35,227 nucleotides of DNA. Source: Candidatus Faecousia faecigallinarum (GTDB taxonomy: Bacteria; Bacillota; Clostridia; Oscillospirales; Oscillospiraceae). The stretch spans positions 1 through 35,227 of the forward strand of contig DVHJ01000013.1 in NCBI GenBank assembly GCA_018712145.1. The letters are read 5' to 3'. The number at the start of each line of letters is the position of its first letter. The stretch's first letter is position 1. Below are positions 17,793 through 25,494 of this stretch, in pieces. Below the pieces are notes generated by a model. The model did not search any database and had not been told where the DNA came from. It saw only the letters and a list, made by a program, of their open reading frames with translations. A program made the position numbers and the translations under genes.

Positions 17793-18020
17793 ATGATTCA
17801 AGAGGTAATTGACCGCATTAATGAACTGGCAAAGAAGGCAAAAACGGAAGGGTTGACCCCGGCAGAAAAATCTGAGCGGGACGGCCTGCGAAAAATTTAT
17901 CTGGACGCCATTCGGGAAAATCTCACTGCCCAGCTGGACAACACCTACATTGTAGATGAGCATGGCAACAAGCATAAATTGCAACGGAAGCCGGGAAAAC
18001 CAGCCAAGAATGGGCAGTGA
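17793..18020 (+). CDS. DUF896 protein (YnzC family)
   Basis: A 75-residue protein with the full DUF896 pattern: a helical hairpin (RINELAKKAKTEGLTPAEK, then RDGLRKIYLDAIR) and a short tail (YIVDEHGNKHKL). The family is small, cytoplasmic and of unknown function; Bacillus YneB-YnzC genes have been linked to the SOS regulon, but no LexA box is visible here. The start at 17793 follows GGAAGGAGA and is four bases after the ylmH stop, so the two are probably one transcript. An in-frame ATG at 17724 lies inside ylmH and is unlikely. Confidence 0.9.
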   Translation: MIQEVIDRINELAKKAKTEGLTPAEKSERDGLRKIYLDAIRENLTAQLDNTYIVDEHGNKHKLQRKPGKPAKNGQ

Positions 18021-18117
18021 ATCCATTTGTCTTTCCAGGGTGGAAAATGGAAAAATTGGGGAAAATCTAGATAAACTAGTTGATTTCTGCCGGGACATGT
18101 GGTAGCGTATTGGTGAT

Positions 18118-18160
18118 GATATCCAAAATACTGGGCAAAATATCCCAGGAATTGGATATC
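18118..18160 (+). repeat. Nested perfect inverted repeat in the gap before the C26 hydrolase
   Basis: Outer arms GATATCCAA (18118-18126) and TTGGATATC (18152-18160) enclose inner arms CTGGG (18131-18135) and CCCAG (18144-18148), with an eight-base loop. There is no T-run on either side, so it is not a standard terminator. It could be a protein-binding site or an mRNA leader structure for the gene starting at 18199. The rest of the gap 18021-18198 shows nothing else definite. Confidence 0.6.
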
Positions 18161-18198
18161 CATCGGTTTAGCTTAAATGGATAGGCGAGGCGTTATTC

Positions 18199-18912
18199 AT
18201 GGAGAGAAAGCCAGTAGTCGGTGTACTGCCCCTGTATGACCCCCGGAAGAACAGTTATTGGATGCTACCTCAGTATTTGCAGGCATTGTCTTCCGCCGGC
18301 GCACTGCCGGTGATTCTGCCCCCTCGAATGACGGAAGCTGAGCAGGCCCAAACGTTGACGCTGTGCCAGGGGCTGCTGTTTCCCGGCGGGCAGGACATTG
18401 ACCCGCCGCTGTACGGGGAAAAGCGGCTGCCGGGCTGCGCGCCCAGCGAGCCTCAGCGGGACGAATTGGAGTTTCCCCTGTTTACCCTTGCCTACCGGCA
18501 AAATATGCCGGTGCTGGGAATTTGCCGGGGTATGCAGCTGTTTAACGCTGCCTTAGGGGGGACGTTGTATCAGCATCTTCCAGCCCAGTATCCCCAGGCA
18601 ATGGAGCATGACATGACAGCTCCTTATGACCGGGTATTTCACCAGGTGGCCTTGACCCCTGGCAGTCCCCTGGCCAGGAGCATGGGGAAATTGGAGATGG
18701 GGGTCAATAGCTACCACCACCAGGCGGTAAAGGATTTGGCGGCAGATTTGGCGGTCATGGCTACGGCGCCGGATGGGGTGATTGAGGCGGTCTATGCCCC
18801 CGGTAGGCAGTTTGTCTGGGGCATTCAGTGGCACCCGGAGTATTTTTGGCAGGGGGAACAGGGGGTACTGTTTCAGGCGTTTGTGGAACAGTGCCGGCAG
18901 TTTACCAGGTAA
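18199..18912 (+). CDS. Class I glutamine amidotransferase-like hydrolase (peptidase C26, PuuD type)
   Basis: A 237-residue enzyme of the gamma-glutamyl-gamma-aminobutyrate hydrolase family. The nucleophile is Cys109 (GICRGMQ) and the triad is completed by His212 and Glu214 (QWHPE). PGGQDIDPPLYGE is the family's substrate-side loop. PuuD cleaves gamma-glutamyl-GABA in putrescine breakdown; other members act on gamma-glutamyl compounds. No putrescine genes are nearby, so the substrate is open. The ribosome site is modest (GGCGAGG, about nine bases upstream). A nested hairpin lies in its leader. Confidence 0.87.
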   Translation: MERKPVVGVLPLYDPRKNSYWMLPQYLQALSSAGALPVILPPRMTEAEQAQTLTLCQGLLFPGGQDIDPPLYGEKRLPGCAPSEPQRDELEFPLFTLAYRQNMPVLGICRGMQLFNAALGGTLYQHLPAQYPQAMEHDMTAPYDRVFHQVALTPGSPLARSMGKLEMGVNSYHHQAVKDLAADLAVMATAPDGVIEAVYAPGRQFVWGIQWHPEYFWQGEQGVLFQAFVEQCRQFTR

Positions 18913-18976
18913 TTGCCTACGCCTGGGAAAAATACCCATGGGCTGTTGGCGCATAGCTTTATTGCTTGGAGGAAAA

Positions 18977-19273
18977 ATGGCATATCCAGACGAAAATATC
19001 GTACAGTTGTGGTTAAATTCCTTGAAGGGTTTGCCCGTGTGTGTAAAGAAAATGTTTGGCTGCTATTGCCTGTACTGCGATGGTCAGCCGGTTGGATGGT
19101 TAAGTGAAAACGCCTTTTCCCTTCGGGAAGTGGGACTGACGGATTTGCCGGCAGAGATCAAAAGGCCGTTACCCCAGGATAAAATCCAAGAAATCGTTTT
19201 GCCTCTGGACAGTTATCAAGCCCCATGGTTGCCAAAAGTAATCCAGGAAACGGCCAACCGGAGAAAAAAGTAA
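18977..19273 (+). CDS. TfoX/Sxy N-terminal-domain-like small protein
   Basis: A 98-residue protein. VKKMFGCYCLYCDGQPVGWLS resembles the start of the TfoX N-terminal domain (typically RxMFGxYGLY), and the rest gives a small alpha/beta fold. In gamma-proteobacteria TfoX controls competence; Firmicute stand-alone N-terminal domains have no known role, so no function is assigned. The ATG at 18977 follows TTGGAGG; longer in-frame starts run through the upstream gene. It ends at a bidirectional terminator shared with the rnf operon. Confidence 0.7.
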   Translation: MAYPDENIVQLWLNSLKGLPVCVKKMFGCYCLYCDGQPVGWLSENAFSLREVGLTDLPAEIKRPLPQDKIQEIVLPLDSYQAPWLPKVIQETANRRKK

Positions 19274-19282
19274 GCGTAAAAA

Positions 19283-19322
19283 ACAGAGCGGGAAATCCAG
19301 TGTTTCCTGCTCTGTCTTTTTT
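19283..19322. terminator. Bidirectional terminator between the TfoX-like gene and rnfB
   Basis: Arms 19283-19295 (ACAGAGCGGGAAA) and 19303-19315 (TTTCCTGCTCTGT) pair over 13 bases with one G-T wobble. A T-run follows on the plus strand (CTTTTTT) and a run of six Ts on the minus strand, so it serves both convergent transcripts. Confidence 0.88.
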
Positions 19323-19337
19323 AACTTACTGCCTGCT

Positions 19338-20177
19338 TTAACTTACCGGCCGTTTTTCCGGTTTTAACGCCGGACCGTCGTCGGCCTTGGTCAGATGGGA
19401 ATCGGAAATCAAGCCTCGAGGACAGGCTTGGACACACAGGCCGCAGTCGTCGCACAGGTCGTAGTTAATCCGGGCCAAGTTTTGTTTCACCTGAATTGCC
19501 CCCTTGGGGCAGATTTTTTCGCATTTAAAGCAGCCGATGCAGCCGATGTCGCAGCCCCGCAAGGTAACGGAGCCTCGGGCATTGGAGGCGCAGGCTACGG
19601 TGATGTTTTTGCCGAAATGGACCGGGACAATCAAGCCCCGGGGACAGGCGGCGGCGCAGCTCATGCAGCCGGTGCACTTATCCGCATCCACTTTGGCCAC
19701 CCCGTTTTCCAGGTGGATGGCGTCAAATTTGCAGGCTTTTGTACAGTTGCCAAAGCCAAGGCAGCCGAATTTGCAGATCAGCGGACCCCGTCCGGCCACC
19801 TTGGTGGCCGCCACACAGTCGGCAATGCCTTCATATTCCCCTTTATTTCTGGCGGTGGTACCGGCACAGCGGACAAAGGCCACCTGCCGGGCCACCTTTT
19901 GGGCCCGGACTCCCATGATGTTTGCCATGCCTTGGGCGCATTCGTCTCCGCCGGCAATACACAAACCCACGGGAACTTTGCCGTCCAGCACTGCTTGGGC
20001 ATAGGCGGCGCAGCCGGAAAAACCGCAGCCGCCGCAGTTTGCCCCGGGCAGGCACTGGATCAAGGCGTCTAATCTTGGGTCTGTTTCCACGTGAAACACC
20101 CGGTCTGCCAGGGTCAAAATCAGACCAAACAGAGCGCCTAAGCCCCCCAATACCCCAATGGCAATGAGAATTTCCAT
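19338..20177 (-). CDS. rnfB: Rnf complex subunit RnfB
   Basis: A 279-residue iron-sulfur subunit of the Rnf complex, thought to be the entry point for electrons from ferredoxin. One N-terminal membrane helix (about 3-25) precedes a Fe-S domain with Cys48, Cys51 and Cys56 (ANCGGCGFSGC). Further cysteine motifs of the 4Fe-4S ferredoxin type follow (CTGCMSCAAACP, CIGCFKCEKICP, CDDCGLCVQACP). It is the last gene of the operon, 12 bases after rnfA, and is followed by a terminator. A degenerate parS-like sequence lies inside the gene near 20082. Confidence 0.95.
   Translation of the reverse strand: MEILIAIGVLGGLGALFGLILTLADRVFHVETDPRLDALIQCLPGANCGGCGFSGCAAYAQAVLDGKVPVGLCIAGGDECAQGMANIMGVRAQKVARQVAFVRCAGTTARNKGEYEGIADCVAATKVAGRGPLICKFGCLGFGNCTKACKFDAIHLENGVAKVDADKCTGCMSCAAACPRGLIVPVHFGKNITVACASNARGSVTLRGCDIGCIGCFKCEKICPKGAIQVKQNLARINYDLCDDCGLCVQACPRGLISDSHLTKADDGPALKPEKRPVS
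20082..20098. promoter_or_regulatory. Degenerate parS-like sequence inside rnfB
   Basis: TGTTTCCACGTGAAACA equals the 16-base parS consensus with one extra C, which shifts the left half-site by a base. It lies inside the rnfB coding sequence. With the perfect parS 15 kb away it could be a weak ParB site or a chance match. Confidence 0.35.
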
Positions 20178-20189
20178 GTCCCCGCCTCC

Positions 20190-20777
20190 TTAAAACACGT
20201 TCAGCCCGTTAAAGCCCATAAAGGCCAAGGCCAGTAAACCGGCGGAAATTAACGCAATGGGGAACCCCTTAAAGCACTCCGGACACTCCGCTTCCTCCAC
20301 CCGCTGGCGAACCGAGGAAAACAGGACGATGGCCAGGGTAAAGCCCAGCCCGCCGGTAAAGCCATAAACCAGGGACTCCAGCAGGTTATACCCCTCCTGA
20401 ATATTCAGCAGGGCCACGCCCAACACGGCGCAGTTGGTGGTGATGAGAGGCAGGTAGATCCCCAGGGCCTGGTACAGGGCAGGCACGCTTTTCTTCAAAA
20501 ACATCTCCACCACCTGGACAATGGCGGCGATGATGAGAATGAAGGCAGCAGTCTGCATATAGGCCAGGTCTAGGGGGGTAAGAATCCAGTGATCCACCGC
20601 CCAAGTGGCCAGGGAGGCCACGGTCATCACAAAGGTCACGGCAATACCCATGCCGATGGCGGTGTCCGTCTTTTTCGATACGCCCATAAAGGGGCAGATG
20701 CCCATAAATTTCACCAAGATAAAGTTATTGGTGAGAATTGCCCCCAAGGCGATGGCCAAAATGCTGGTGACGCTCAT
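20190..20777 (-). CDS. rnfA: Rnf complex subunit RnfA
   Basis: A 195-residue integral membrane protein with about six helices and the conserved [11 protein letters not shown] and [16 protein letters not shown] segments of RnfA/NqrE. With RnfE it forms the membrane core that holds a Fe-S centre and contributes to the ion channel. The start overlaps the rnfE stop by four bases (ATGA). Length is normal. Confidence 0.95.
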   Translation of the reverse strand: MSVTSILAIALGAILTNNFILVKFMGICPFMGVSKKTDTAIGMGIAVTFVMTVASLATWAVDHWILTPLDLAYMQTAAFILIIAAIVQVVEMFLKKSVPALYQALGIYLPLITTNCAVLGVALLNIQEGYNLLESLVYGFTGGLGFTLAIVLFSSVRQRVEEAECPECFKGFPIALISAGLLALAFMGFNGLNVF

Positions 20778-21439
20778 TTGGGCAGGGCCTCCTTTCTCTT
20801 CTTCGCAGTTTTCTCCCGCTGGCGGTTATCCAGCCATTTGGTGAGCCACTGGGCAAAGGCAATCAGGCAGCCCAGGGTTAAAAATCCGCCGAAGGGGAGG
20901 ATCAGCAGCATGGCCGGGTATTGCTCCGGCAGAATCCGAATGCCCTGACCCCCGTTGAGCAGCCCTGCGCCAAAGGTGCCGCTGCCCAGCAATTCCCGCA
21001 CCAGGCACATAATCACCAGGGCGGCGGTATAGCCCAAGCCCTGGGTTAGGCCGTCTACCGCAGAGGCCAGCACCCCATGTTTGGAGGCGAAGGCCTCCGC
21101 CCGGCCCAAGATGATACAGTTCACCACAATCAGGGGAATGAACACCCCTAAACTGTTGGACAAATCCGGCAGGAAGGCTTGCAACAGCAGATCCACCATG
21201 GTGACAAATCCGGCAATGATCACCACATAGGCGGCAATGCGGATGCTGCCGGGAATGACTTTCCGCAGTAGGGAGATCAGCACATTGGAGCAGATCAGGA
21301 TAATGGTTACCGAAAGCCCCATCCCCAGGCCATTAAACAACGTGGTGGTAATGGCCATGGTAGAGCACATGCCCAATAGCTGCACCAGCACCGGGTTTTT
21401 GGTGAGCAGGCCCTCTTTCAACTGTTTTTTAAAGTTCAT
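20774..21439 (-). CDS. rnfE: Rnf complex subunit RnfE
   Basis: A 221-residue integral membrane protein related to RnfA, with inverted topology in this family. [18 protein letters not shown] is the diagnostic segment, and an early [13 protein letters not shown] helix carries the conserved Cys. It overlaps rnfG and rnfA by four bases each, so translation along the operon is coupled. The C-terminus is lysine-rich. Confidence 0.95.
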   Translation of the reverse strand: MNFKKQLKEGLLTKNPVLVQLLGMCSTMAITTTLFNGLGMGLSVTIILICSNVLISLLRKVIPGSIRIAAYVVIIAGFVTMVDLLLQAFLPDLSNSLGVFIPLIVVNCIILGRAEAFASKHGVLASAVDGLTQGLGYTAALVIMCLVRELLGSGTFGAGLLNGGQGIRILPEQYPAMLLILPFGGFLTLGCLIAFAQWLTKWLDNRQREKTAKKRKEALPK

Positions 21440-21984
21440 GCTCCACTGCCTCCTTCCAGGGCGGCGGCACAGGCTAGGGCGGCGTTCACCCCACGGGTAA
21501 TTGCCCGGGAGGTGACGGTAGCCCCGGTGAGCGCCTCAATGGTTCCCCCGTCTTTGGTGACGGCGGCGGGTTCCGTCAGGCCCACAAACTGCTCCCGGAA
21601 CTCCGGCCGCTCCGCATTGGCGCCTAAGTTGCTGGTTTCGCTGTGGCTGATGAGCTCCACGCCGGTGACGCTGCCTGTGCTGCTGACGCCTACCGCCATA
21701 TCGATATCCCCGCCGTAACCGGCGGTGGTGACCAGCATCACATACCCGTCAGAAGTAGCATATACCCCGGTAATCAACCCGGTTTCATCGGGAAATGCGT
21801 CCAAGGCCTGCCCCAAGGTCACCCCATCGGCCAGCACACCGGCCAGGGCCTGTTGGGTTTTTTCCGCCTGATATTGGGCAATTGGCTTTTCCGTAATGGA
21901 ATTTACCGCCGCCAATAATCCCGCCATGACCACGGTGATCAGCAGCAGGGTAACAACAGCCCGAAGGCCGCTTTGCTTGTTCAT
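21436..21984 (-). CDS. rnfG: Rnf complex subunit RnfG (covalent FMN)
   Basis: A 182-residue protein with one N-terminal membrane helix (about 8-28) and an outward FMN-binding domain. The motif TGATVTS places the covalent flavin on Thr156. RnfG carries electrons between RnfD and the Fe-S centres. It overlaps rnfD and rnfE by four bases. The Ala/Gly-rich tail ends soon after the flavin motif, as is usual. Confidence 0.94.
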   Translation of the reverse strand: MNKQSGLRAVVTLLLITVVMAGLLAAVNSITEKPIAQYQAEKTQQALAGVLADGVTLGQALDAFPDETGLITGVYATSDGYVMLVTTAGYGGDIDMAVGVSSTGSVTGVELISHSETSNLGANAERPEFREQFVGLTEPAAVTKDGGTIEALTGATVTSRAITRGVNAALACAAALEGGSGA

Positions 21985-22979
21985 TTGCCTCCCTCCTTTT
22001 TCTCAACACCGAAGCGCTTTGGCCGGCCAACACGATCCAGGAGAACGACGCAAAGGTTCATCACCAAAATGGCGTAGCTGACCCCTTCCGCATAGGCGCC
22101 AAAATAGCGGATAAACACGGTGATTGCCCCGCAGCCTATGCCAAATAGAATTTTTCCCCAGCCGGTAACCGGAGAAGTGACATAGTCTGTGGCCATGAAC
22201 CAGGCGCCCAGCATCAGTCCACCGGACAGCAGCTGATACCCCATCCAGGGTAAGCGGTCGTTGCCCTGGGGGAACAGGAAGGTGAGAATGGCCACGGTGC
22301 CCAAAAAGGCCAGGGGAATCCGGAGGCTGATGATCCGCCGGATCACTAAGTACAGCCCGCCAATCAGGAGCAGCAAAGCAGAAATTTCCCCCATAGACCC
22401 GGCGGTTTTCCCCAAAAACAGGTCTAGAAGACTCTCCGCCGGCAGCTGGCCGGTGTGCAGGCTGTTTAGGGGGGTAGCGGAGGTCACCGCGTCGGCGGCG
22501 CTGATGATCCCCGGCTTTGTCCAGGGGGCGGCCCAGGTGGTCATGTCCACCGGCCAGGAGAACAGGAAAGCCCTGGCGGCCAGGGCGGGATTTACAAAGT
22601 TTTTTCCAATTCCGCCGAACAACTGCTTCACCACCACAATGGCAAAAAAGTCTCCCACCAGGATGATCCAGTAGGGTATGGTCACCGGACAGGTCAGAGC
22701 CAGCAGTAGGCCAGTGACGGCGGCGGACAAATCCCCTACGGTGCAGTCCTGTTTTCGGATTTTCCGGAAGGCCCATTCAAAAAACACGCATCCCGCCACG
22801 GAAACCGCCGCTACCGTCAGCGCCCGGAAGCCAAAGACAATCACCGCCCACACCAGGGCAGGCAATAAGGCCAGCAGAACATTGCCCATGATTTTCCAGG
22901 TGCGGCTGGGGCTGTGGATGTGGGGAGAGCTGGCTACCGTCAGCTCGTAGAAATATTTGACTTTTCCCGGCATATTCAT
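21981..22979 (-). CDS. rnfD: Rnf complex subunit RnfD (covalent FMN)
   Basis: A 332-residue integral membrane subunit with about eight to ten helices. The flavin motif TSATPL places covalent FMN on Thr169, where the usual form is SGATPL, so a Ser replaces the Gly. It is thought to couple electron flow to Na+ or H+ movement. It starts seven bases after rnfC and overlaps rnfG by four bases. Confidence 0.94.
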   Translation of the reverse strand: MNMPGKVKYFYELTVASSPHIHSPSRTWKIMGNVLLALLPALVWAVIVFGFRALTVAAVSVAGCVFFEWAFRKIRKQDCTVGDLSAAVTGLLLALTCPVTIPYWIILVGDFFAIVVVKQLFGGIGKNFVNPALAARAFLFSWPVDMTTWAAPWTKPGIISAADAVTSATPLNSLHTGQLPAESLLDLFLGKTAGSMGEISALLLLIGGLYLVIRRIISLRIPLAFLGTVAILTFLFPQGNDRLPWMGYQLLSGGLMLGAWFMATDYVTSPVTGWGKILFGIGCGAITVFIRYFGAYAEGVSYAILVMNLCVVLLDRVGRPKRFGVEKKEGGK

Positions 22980-22986
22980 CGCCTCC

Positions 22987-24282
22987 TTAGGATTTCACCT
23001 TCTGCTTGCCGGTGCGGATGCTGTGCACCAGGGGCAGGCAGCCGGGGCAGGTGTAGGCGCAGCAGCCGCACTCAATGCAGTCGGTGACGTGGAATTCTGC
23101 CAATGCGGCCAAGTCATTGCGCCGCTCGGCGCTGTAGAGCTTCAAGGGCATCAGATGCATGGGACAGACCTGGATGCACCGGCCACAGCGAATACAGTGG
23201 GGTGTTTTGGCAAAATAGCGGTTTTTGTCACCCAAGATGGTCACAGCATTCACGCCTTTGATCACCGGCGCAGATAGGTCAAACTGAGCAAGGCCCATCA
23301 TCGGCCCACCGGAGAGAACCTTGTAGGGATTTTGCCGGAATCCGGCGGCGTCCACCATGTCGGAAAAGCTGGTGCCTAGGGGAACCAGCAGATTTCTCGG
23401 CTCCATGGCAATGTCTCCGGATACGGTAACCACCCGCTGCACCAGGGGCATCCCATCCCACACCGCGTCGCCAACGGCGGCGCAGGTGGCGGCGTTAAAC
23501 ACGGCGCAGCCTACCTGGGCGGGCAATCCGCCTGGGGGCACTTGTCGTCCGGTGATGGTTTGGATGAGCTGTTTTTCCGCCCCCTGGGGGTAACGGGTCT
23601 TCAGCAGCTTCAGGCAGACGCTGGGATAATCGGCCATAACCTCCAGCAGGGCATTGGCGGCATTTGGCTTGTTGTCCTCCATGGCCACGGTGACCATGGG
23701 CAAATCCAGAATTTGCATCAGCACCACAGCGCCCCGGAGAACCCGGCGGGGATGCTCCACAATCAGCCGTTCATCCGCGGTAATGTATGGCTCGCATTCT
23801 GCGGCGTTGATGATCAGGGTATCCACCTTGCCCATGGCGGAGGTGAGCTTCACATGGGTGGGGAAGGCAGCGCCCCCCATGCCCACAATGCCGGCCTGGC
23901 GAATGATGTCCACCAAAGCTTCCCGGCTCAAGCCGTTTAAGGTACGCCTGGGCTGGATTTCCCGCCAAAGAGTATTCTGAAAGTCGTTTTCAATGACCAC
24001 CGACAGTACGGTAGTGCCATTGGGATGGGGTCTGGCCTCCACGGCTTTTACCGTGCCGGATACTGATGCATGCACCGGGGCGCAGAGCCCCTGGCCATCG
24101 CCTACAGGCTGCCCAATATCCACGTGATCCCCTTTGGCCACTAAGGGAGTGCAAGCAGCTCCGATGTGCTGCACCATGGGAATCACCACCTGAGCCGGCG
24201 GCGGAAAGGGGGTAATGGCATGATCCCTGGCCAGGGCTTTCTGATCCCTGGGGTGGATACCGCCGAAAAATGAAGCTGTCAA
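22987..24282 (-). CDS. rnfC: Rnf complex subunit RnfC
   Basis: A 431-residue peripheral subunit and the NADH/NAD+ site of the complex. It contains the nucleotide/FMN-binding region (GIVGMGGAAFPTHVK, then INAAECEPYITAD) and two C-terminal 4Fe-4S motifs (CIRCGRCIQVCP, CIECGCCAYTCP). The start is taken as TTG at 24282 because AGAGGTGAT lies at the right distance and the product then begins MTASFFGGIHPRD, like other RnfC proteins. A frame opening further up at 24327 would run through the hairpin. It is the first gene of rnfCDGEAB. Confidence 0.93.
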   Translation of the reverse strand: MTASFFGGIHPRDQKALARDHAITPFPPPAQVVIPMVQHIGAACTPLVAKGDHVDIGQPVGDGQGLCAPVHASVSGTVKAVEARPHPNGTTVLSVVIENDFQNTLWREIQPRRTLNGLSREALVDIIRQAGIVGMGGAAFPTHVKLTSAMGKVDTLIINAAECEPYITADERLIVEHPRRVLRGAVVLMQILDLPMVTVAMEDNKPNAANALLEVMADYPSVCLKLLKTRYPQGAEKQLIQTITGRQVPPGGLPAQVGCAVFNAATCAAVGDAVWDGMPLVQRVVTVSGDIAMEPRNLLVPLGTSFSDMVDAAGFRQNPYKVLSGGPMMGLAQFDLSAPVIKGVNAVTILGDKNRYFAKTPHCIRCGRCIQVCPMHLMPLKLYSAERRNDLAALAEFHVTDCIECGCCAYTCPGCLPLVHSIRTGKQKVKS

Positions 24283-24299
24283 GGGGATCACCTCTGCTG

Positions 24300-24342
24300 A
24301 AAAAATGAAAAAGCGCAGCCGGAACAACTCCGGTTACGCTTT
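24300..24342 (-). terminator. Intrinsic terminator overlapping the rnf start site
   Basis: On the minus strand, outer arms AAAGCG (24337-24342) and CGCTTT (24310-24315) and inner arms CCGGA and TCCGG are followed by TTTTTCATTTTTT. It probably ends the GNAT transcript. The rnf promoter sits directly upstream, so the outer left arm lies at the rnf transcription start. Confidence 0.65.
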
Positions 24343-24343
24343 C

Positions 24344-24372
24344 ACTATACCGCGTTTATGCAGCTTTGTCCA
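24344..24372 (-). promoter_or_regulatory. Sigma-A promoter of the rnf operon
   Basis: -35 TGGACA (24367-24372), a 17-base spacer and -10 TATAGT (24344-24349) on the minus strand. The predicted start is near 24337, about 55 bases before the TTG start of rnfC. Confidence 0.72.
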
Positions 24373-24449
24373 TGTTTTTTTCTTTGTTTTGGTAAAAAGT
24401 TGTGATTTATCGATAAATATGCAGGGAATATGAATGGAGAAAATCCGAT

Positions 24450-24971
24450 TTACCACGTCTGAGGAAACGCCTGGGGACAGCCGCCGCTGGCTAACGTCTT
24501 TTCCAGCCACACCACGCTGAGCCACCGGCCAAATTTCCAGCCGCACTGGGGAAACTCTGCCCTGGGGACAAAGCCCAGGGCTTGGTGAAAGGCGATGGAG
24601 GCCTGATTCTCTCCCGTCACCACCGCATAGAGCCGCCGGTAGCCCAGGCTGGAAAGCTCTTCCTCCAATGTGGTCATCAGCTGCCGGCCAATGCCCCGGC
24701 CCCGGGCCTGGGGCGCCAGATAAACCGAGGATTCGGCACACCAGCGGTAAGCGGCCCGGCTCCAGGGCAGGCCGGCGTAGGTATAGCCCAGCACCTGGCG
24801 GTTCTCCTCCCATACCAGCCAGGGCATGCCCCGATGTGCCTGAAACCGCTGGATAAATTCCGCCTGAGTGGGGACGGTATATTCAAAACTGACGGTGGTG
24901 TTTTCCACAAACGGACGGTAAATTTCCAACATTGCGGGAATGTCGGAGAGATTGGCAGGACGAATGGCCAT
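24450..24971 (-). CDS. GNAT N-acetyltransferase, phosphinothricin/methionine-sulfone type
   Basis: A 173-residue acetyltransferase. The N-terminus (IRPANLSDIPAMLEIYRPFVENTTVSFE) and the acetyl-CoA loop QARGRGIGRQL (88-98) match the Pat/Bar/YncA group, as does HQALGFVPRAEF. Members acetylate phosphinothricin, methionine sulfoximine or related amino acids; the true substrate here is unknown. AGGAGG lies seven bases before the ATG and a strong promoter lies upstream. The C-terminal GGCPQAFPQTW tail is not typical. Confidence 0.88.
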   Translation of the reverse strand: MAIRPANLSDIPAMLEIYRPFVENTTVSFEYTVPTQAEFIQRFQAHRGMPWLVWEENRQVLGYTYAGLPWSRAAYRWCAESSVYLAPQARGRGIGRQLMTTLEEELSSLGYRRLYAVVTGENQASIAFHQALGFVPRAEFPQCGWKFGRWLSVVWLEKTLASGGCPQAFPQTW

Positions 24972-24997
24972 ATATACGCCTCCTGATGGTTTAGCTC

Positions 24998-25026
24998 AGT
25001 ATAGCCAAAATGTTTGCCACCGTCAA
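24998..25026 (-). promoter_or_regulatory. Sigma-A promoter of the GNAT gene
   Basis: -35 TTGACG (25021-25026), a 17-base spacer and -10 TATACT (24998-25003) on the minus strand, about 27 bases before the start codon. Confidence 0.78.
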
Positions 25027-25043
25027 GTTTTCCCAGGAAATAT

Positions 25044-25085
25044 CCCCCCGCCGCCCTTGCGCGGTGGGAGGGGAACTGATATAAT
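25044..25085 (+). promoter_or_regulatory. Promoter with overlapping GC-rich imperfect palindrome before the metal sensor
   Basis: -35 TTGCGC (25057-25062), a 17-base spacer and an extended -10 TGA-TATAAT (25080-25085). An imperfect inverted repeat of C and G tracts (CCCCCCGCCGC at 25044-25054 and GCGGTGGGAGGGG at 25061-25073) covers the -35. CsoR/RcnR-type repressors bind G/C-tract palindromes, so this may be the operator for autoregulation by the next gene. A second inverted repeat (GGATTTC/GAAATCC, about 25094-25117) lies in the leader. Confidence 0.6.
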
Positions 25086-25141
25086 TAAACTACCGGATTT
25101 CTGGTTTGCCGGAAATCCAGTTTATTGTTGGAGGGAATGCC

Positions 25142-25483
25142 ATGTCTGACCACCATGATGAGACCGCTGCCCATGATCATGCCTATCTCCATGCCCATGG
25201 CATTGCCCACACCCATGGCCATGTGCATGCCAACCAAAAGGCTGTGCTCAACCGCCTGGCCAGAGCCATCGGCCACCTGGAGAAAGTCAAGCGCATGGTG
25301 GAGGAGGGCTATGACTGTGCCGAGGTGCTAGTACAGCTGGCGGCGGTGCGCTCTGCCCTGGACAATGCGGGCAAAGTGATTTTGCAGGATCACATGCGCC
25401 ACTGCATGGTGGATGCCGTGTCCGCCGGAGATCTGGACGCAGTAGAAGAGCTGTGTAAAGCCATTGACAAACTGATCAAATAG
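25142..25483 (+). CDS. CsoR/RcnR/FrmR-family metal-sensing repressor with His-rich N-terminus
   Basis: A 113-residue all-helical repressor of the DUF156 family. The core (about 31-113) has the sensing pattern Cys59 (YDCAEVL), His84 and Cys88 (DHMRHC), the ligand spacing of Cu(I) CsoR and of the Ni(II) sensor InrS. Upstream is a 30-residue extension with ten histidines (for example HAHGIAHTHGHVH), which could add Ni, Co, Zn or Cu sites. The ATG at 25142 follows GGAGGG; a start at 25106 would precede that site. No metal transporter is adjacent, only a small zinc-ribbon membrane protein 11 bases downstream. The family is firm; the metal is inferred and open. Confidence 0.9.
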   Translation: MSDHHDETAAHDHAYLHAHGIAHTHGHVHANQKAVLNRLARAIGHLEKVKRMVEEGYDCAEVLVQLAAVRSALDNAGKVILQDHMRHCMVDAVSAGDLDAVEELCKAIDKLIK

Positions 25484-25494
25484 GGGGGCTCTCC

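Noticed and set aside
19485-19500. Second parS-like match (TGTTTCACCTGAATTG) in rnfB
   Set aside because: Four mismatches to the consensus and the palindrome is lost, so chance is the simplest reading.
24310-24342. Attenuator or riboswitch in the rnf leader
   Set aside because: The predicted transcription start lies at the base of the hairpin, so the full stem would not be in the rnf mRNA; a terminator of the upstream gene fits better.
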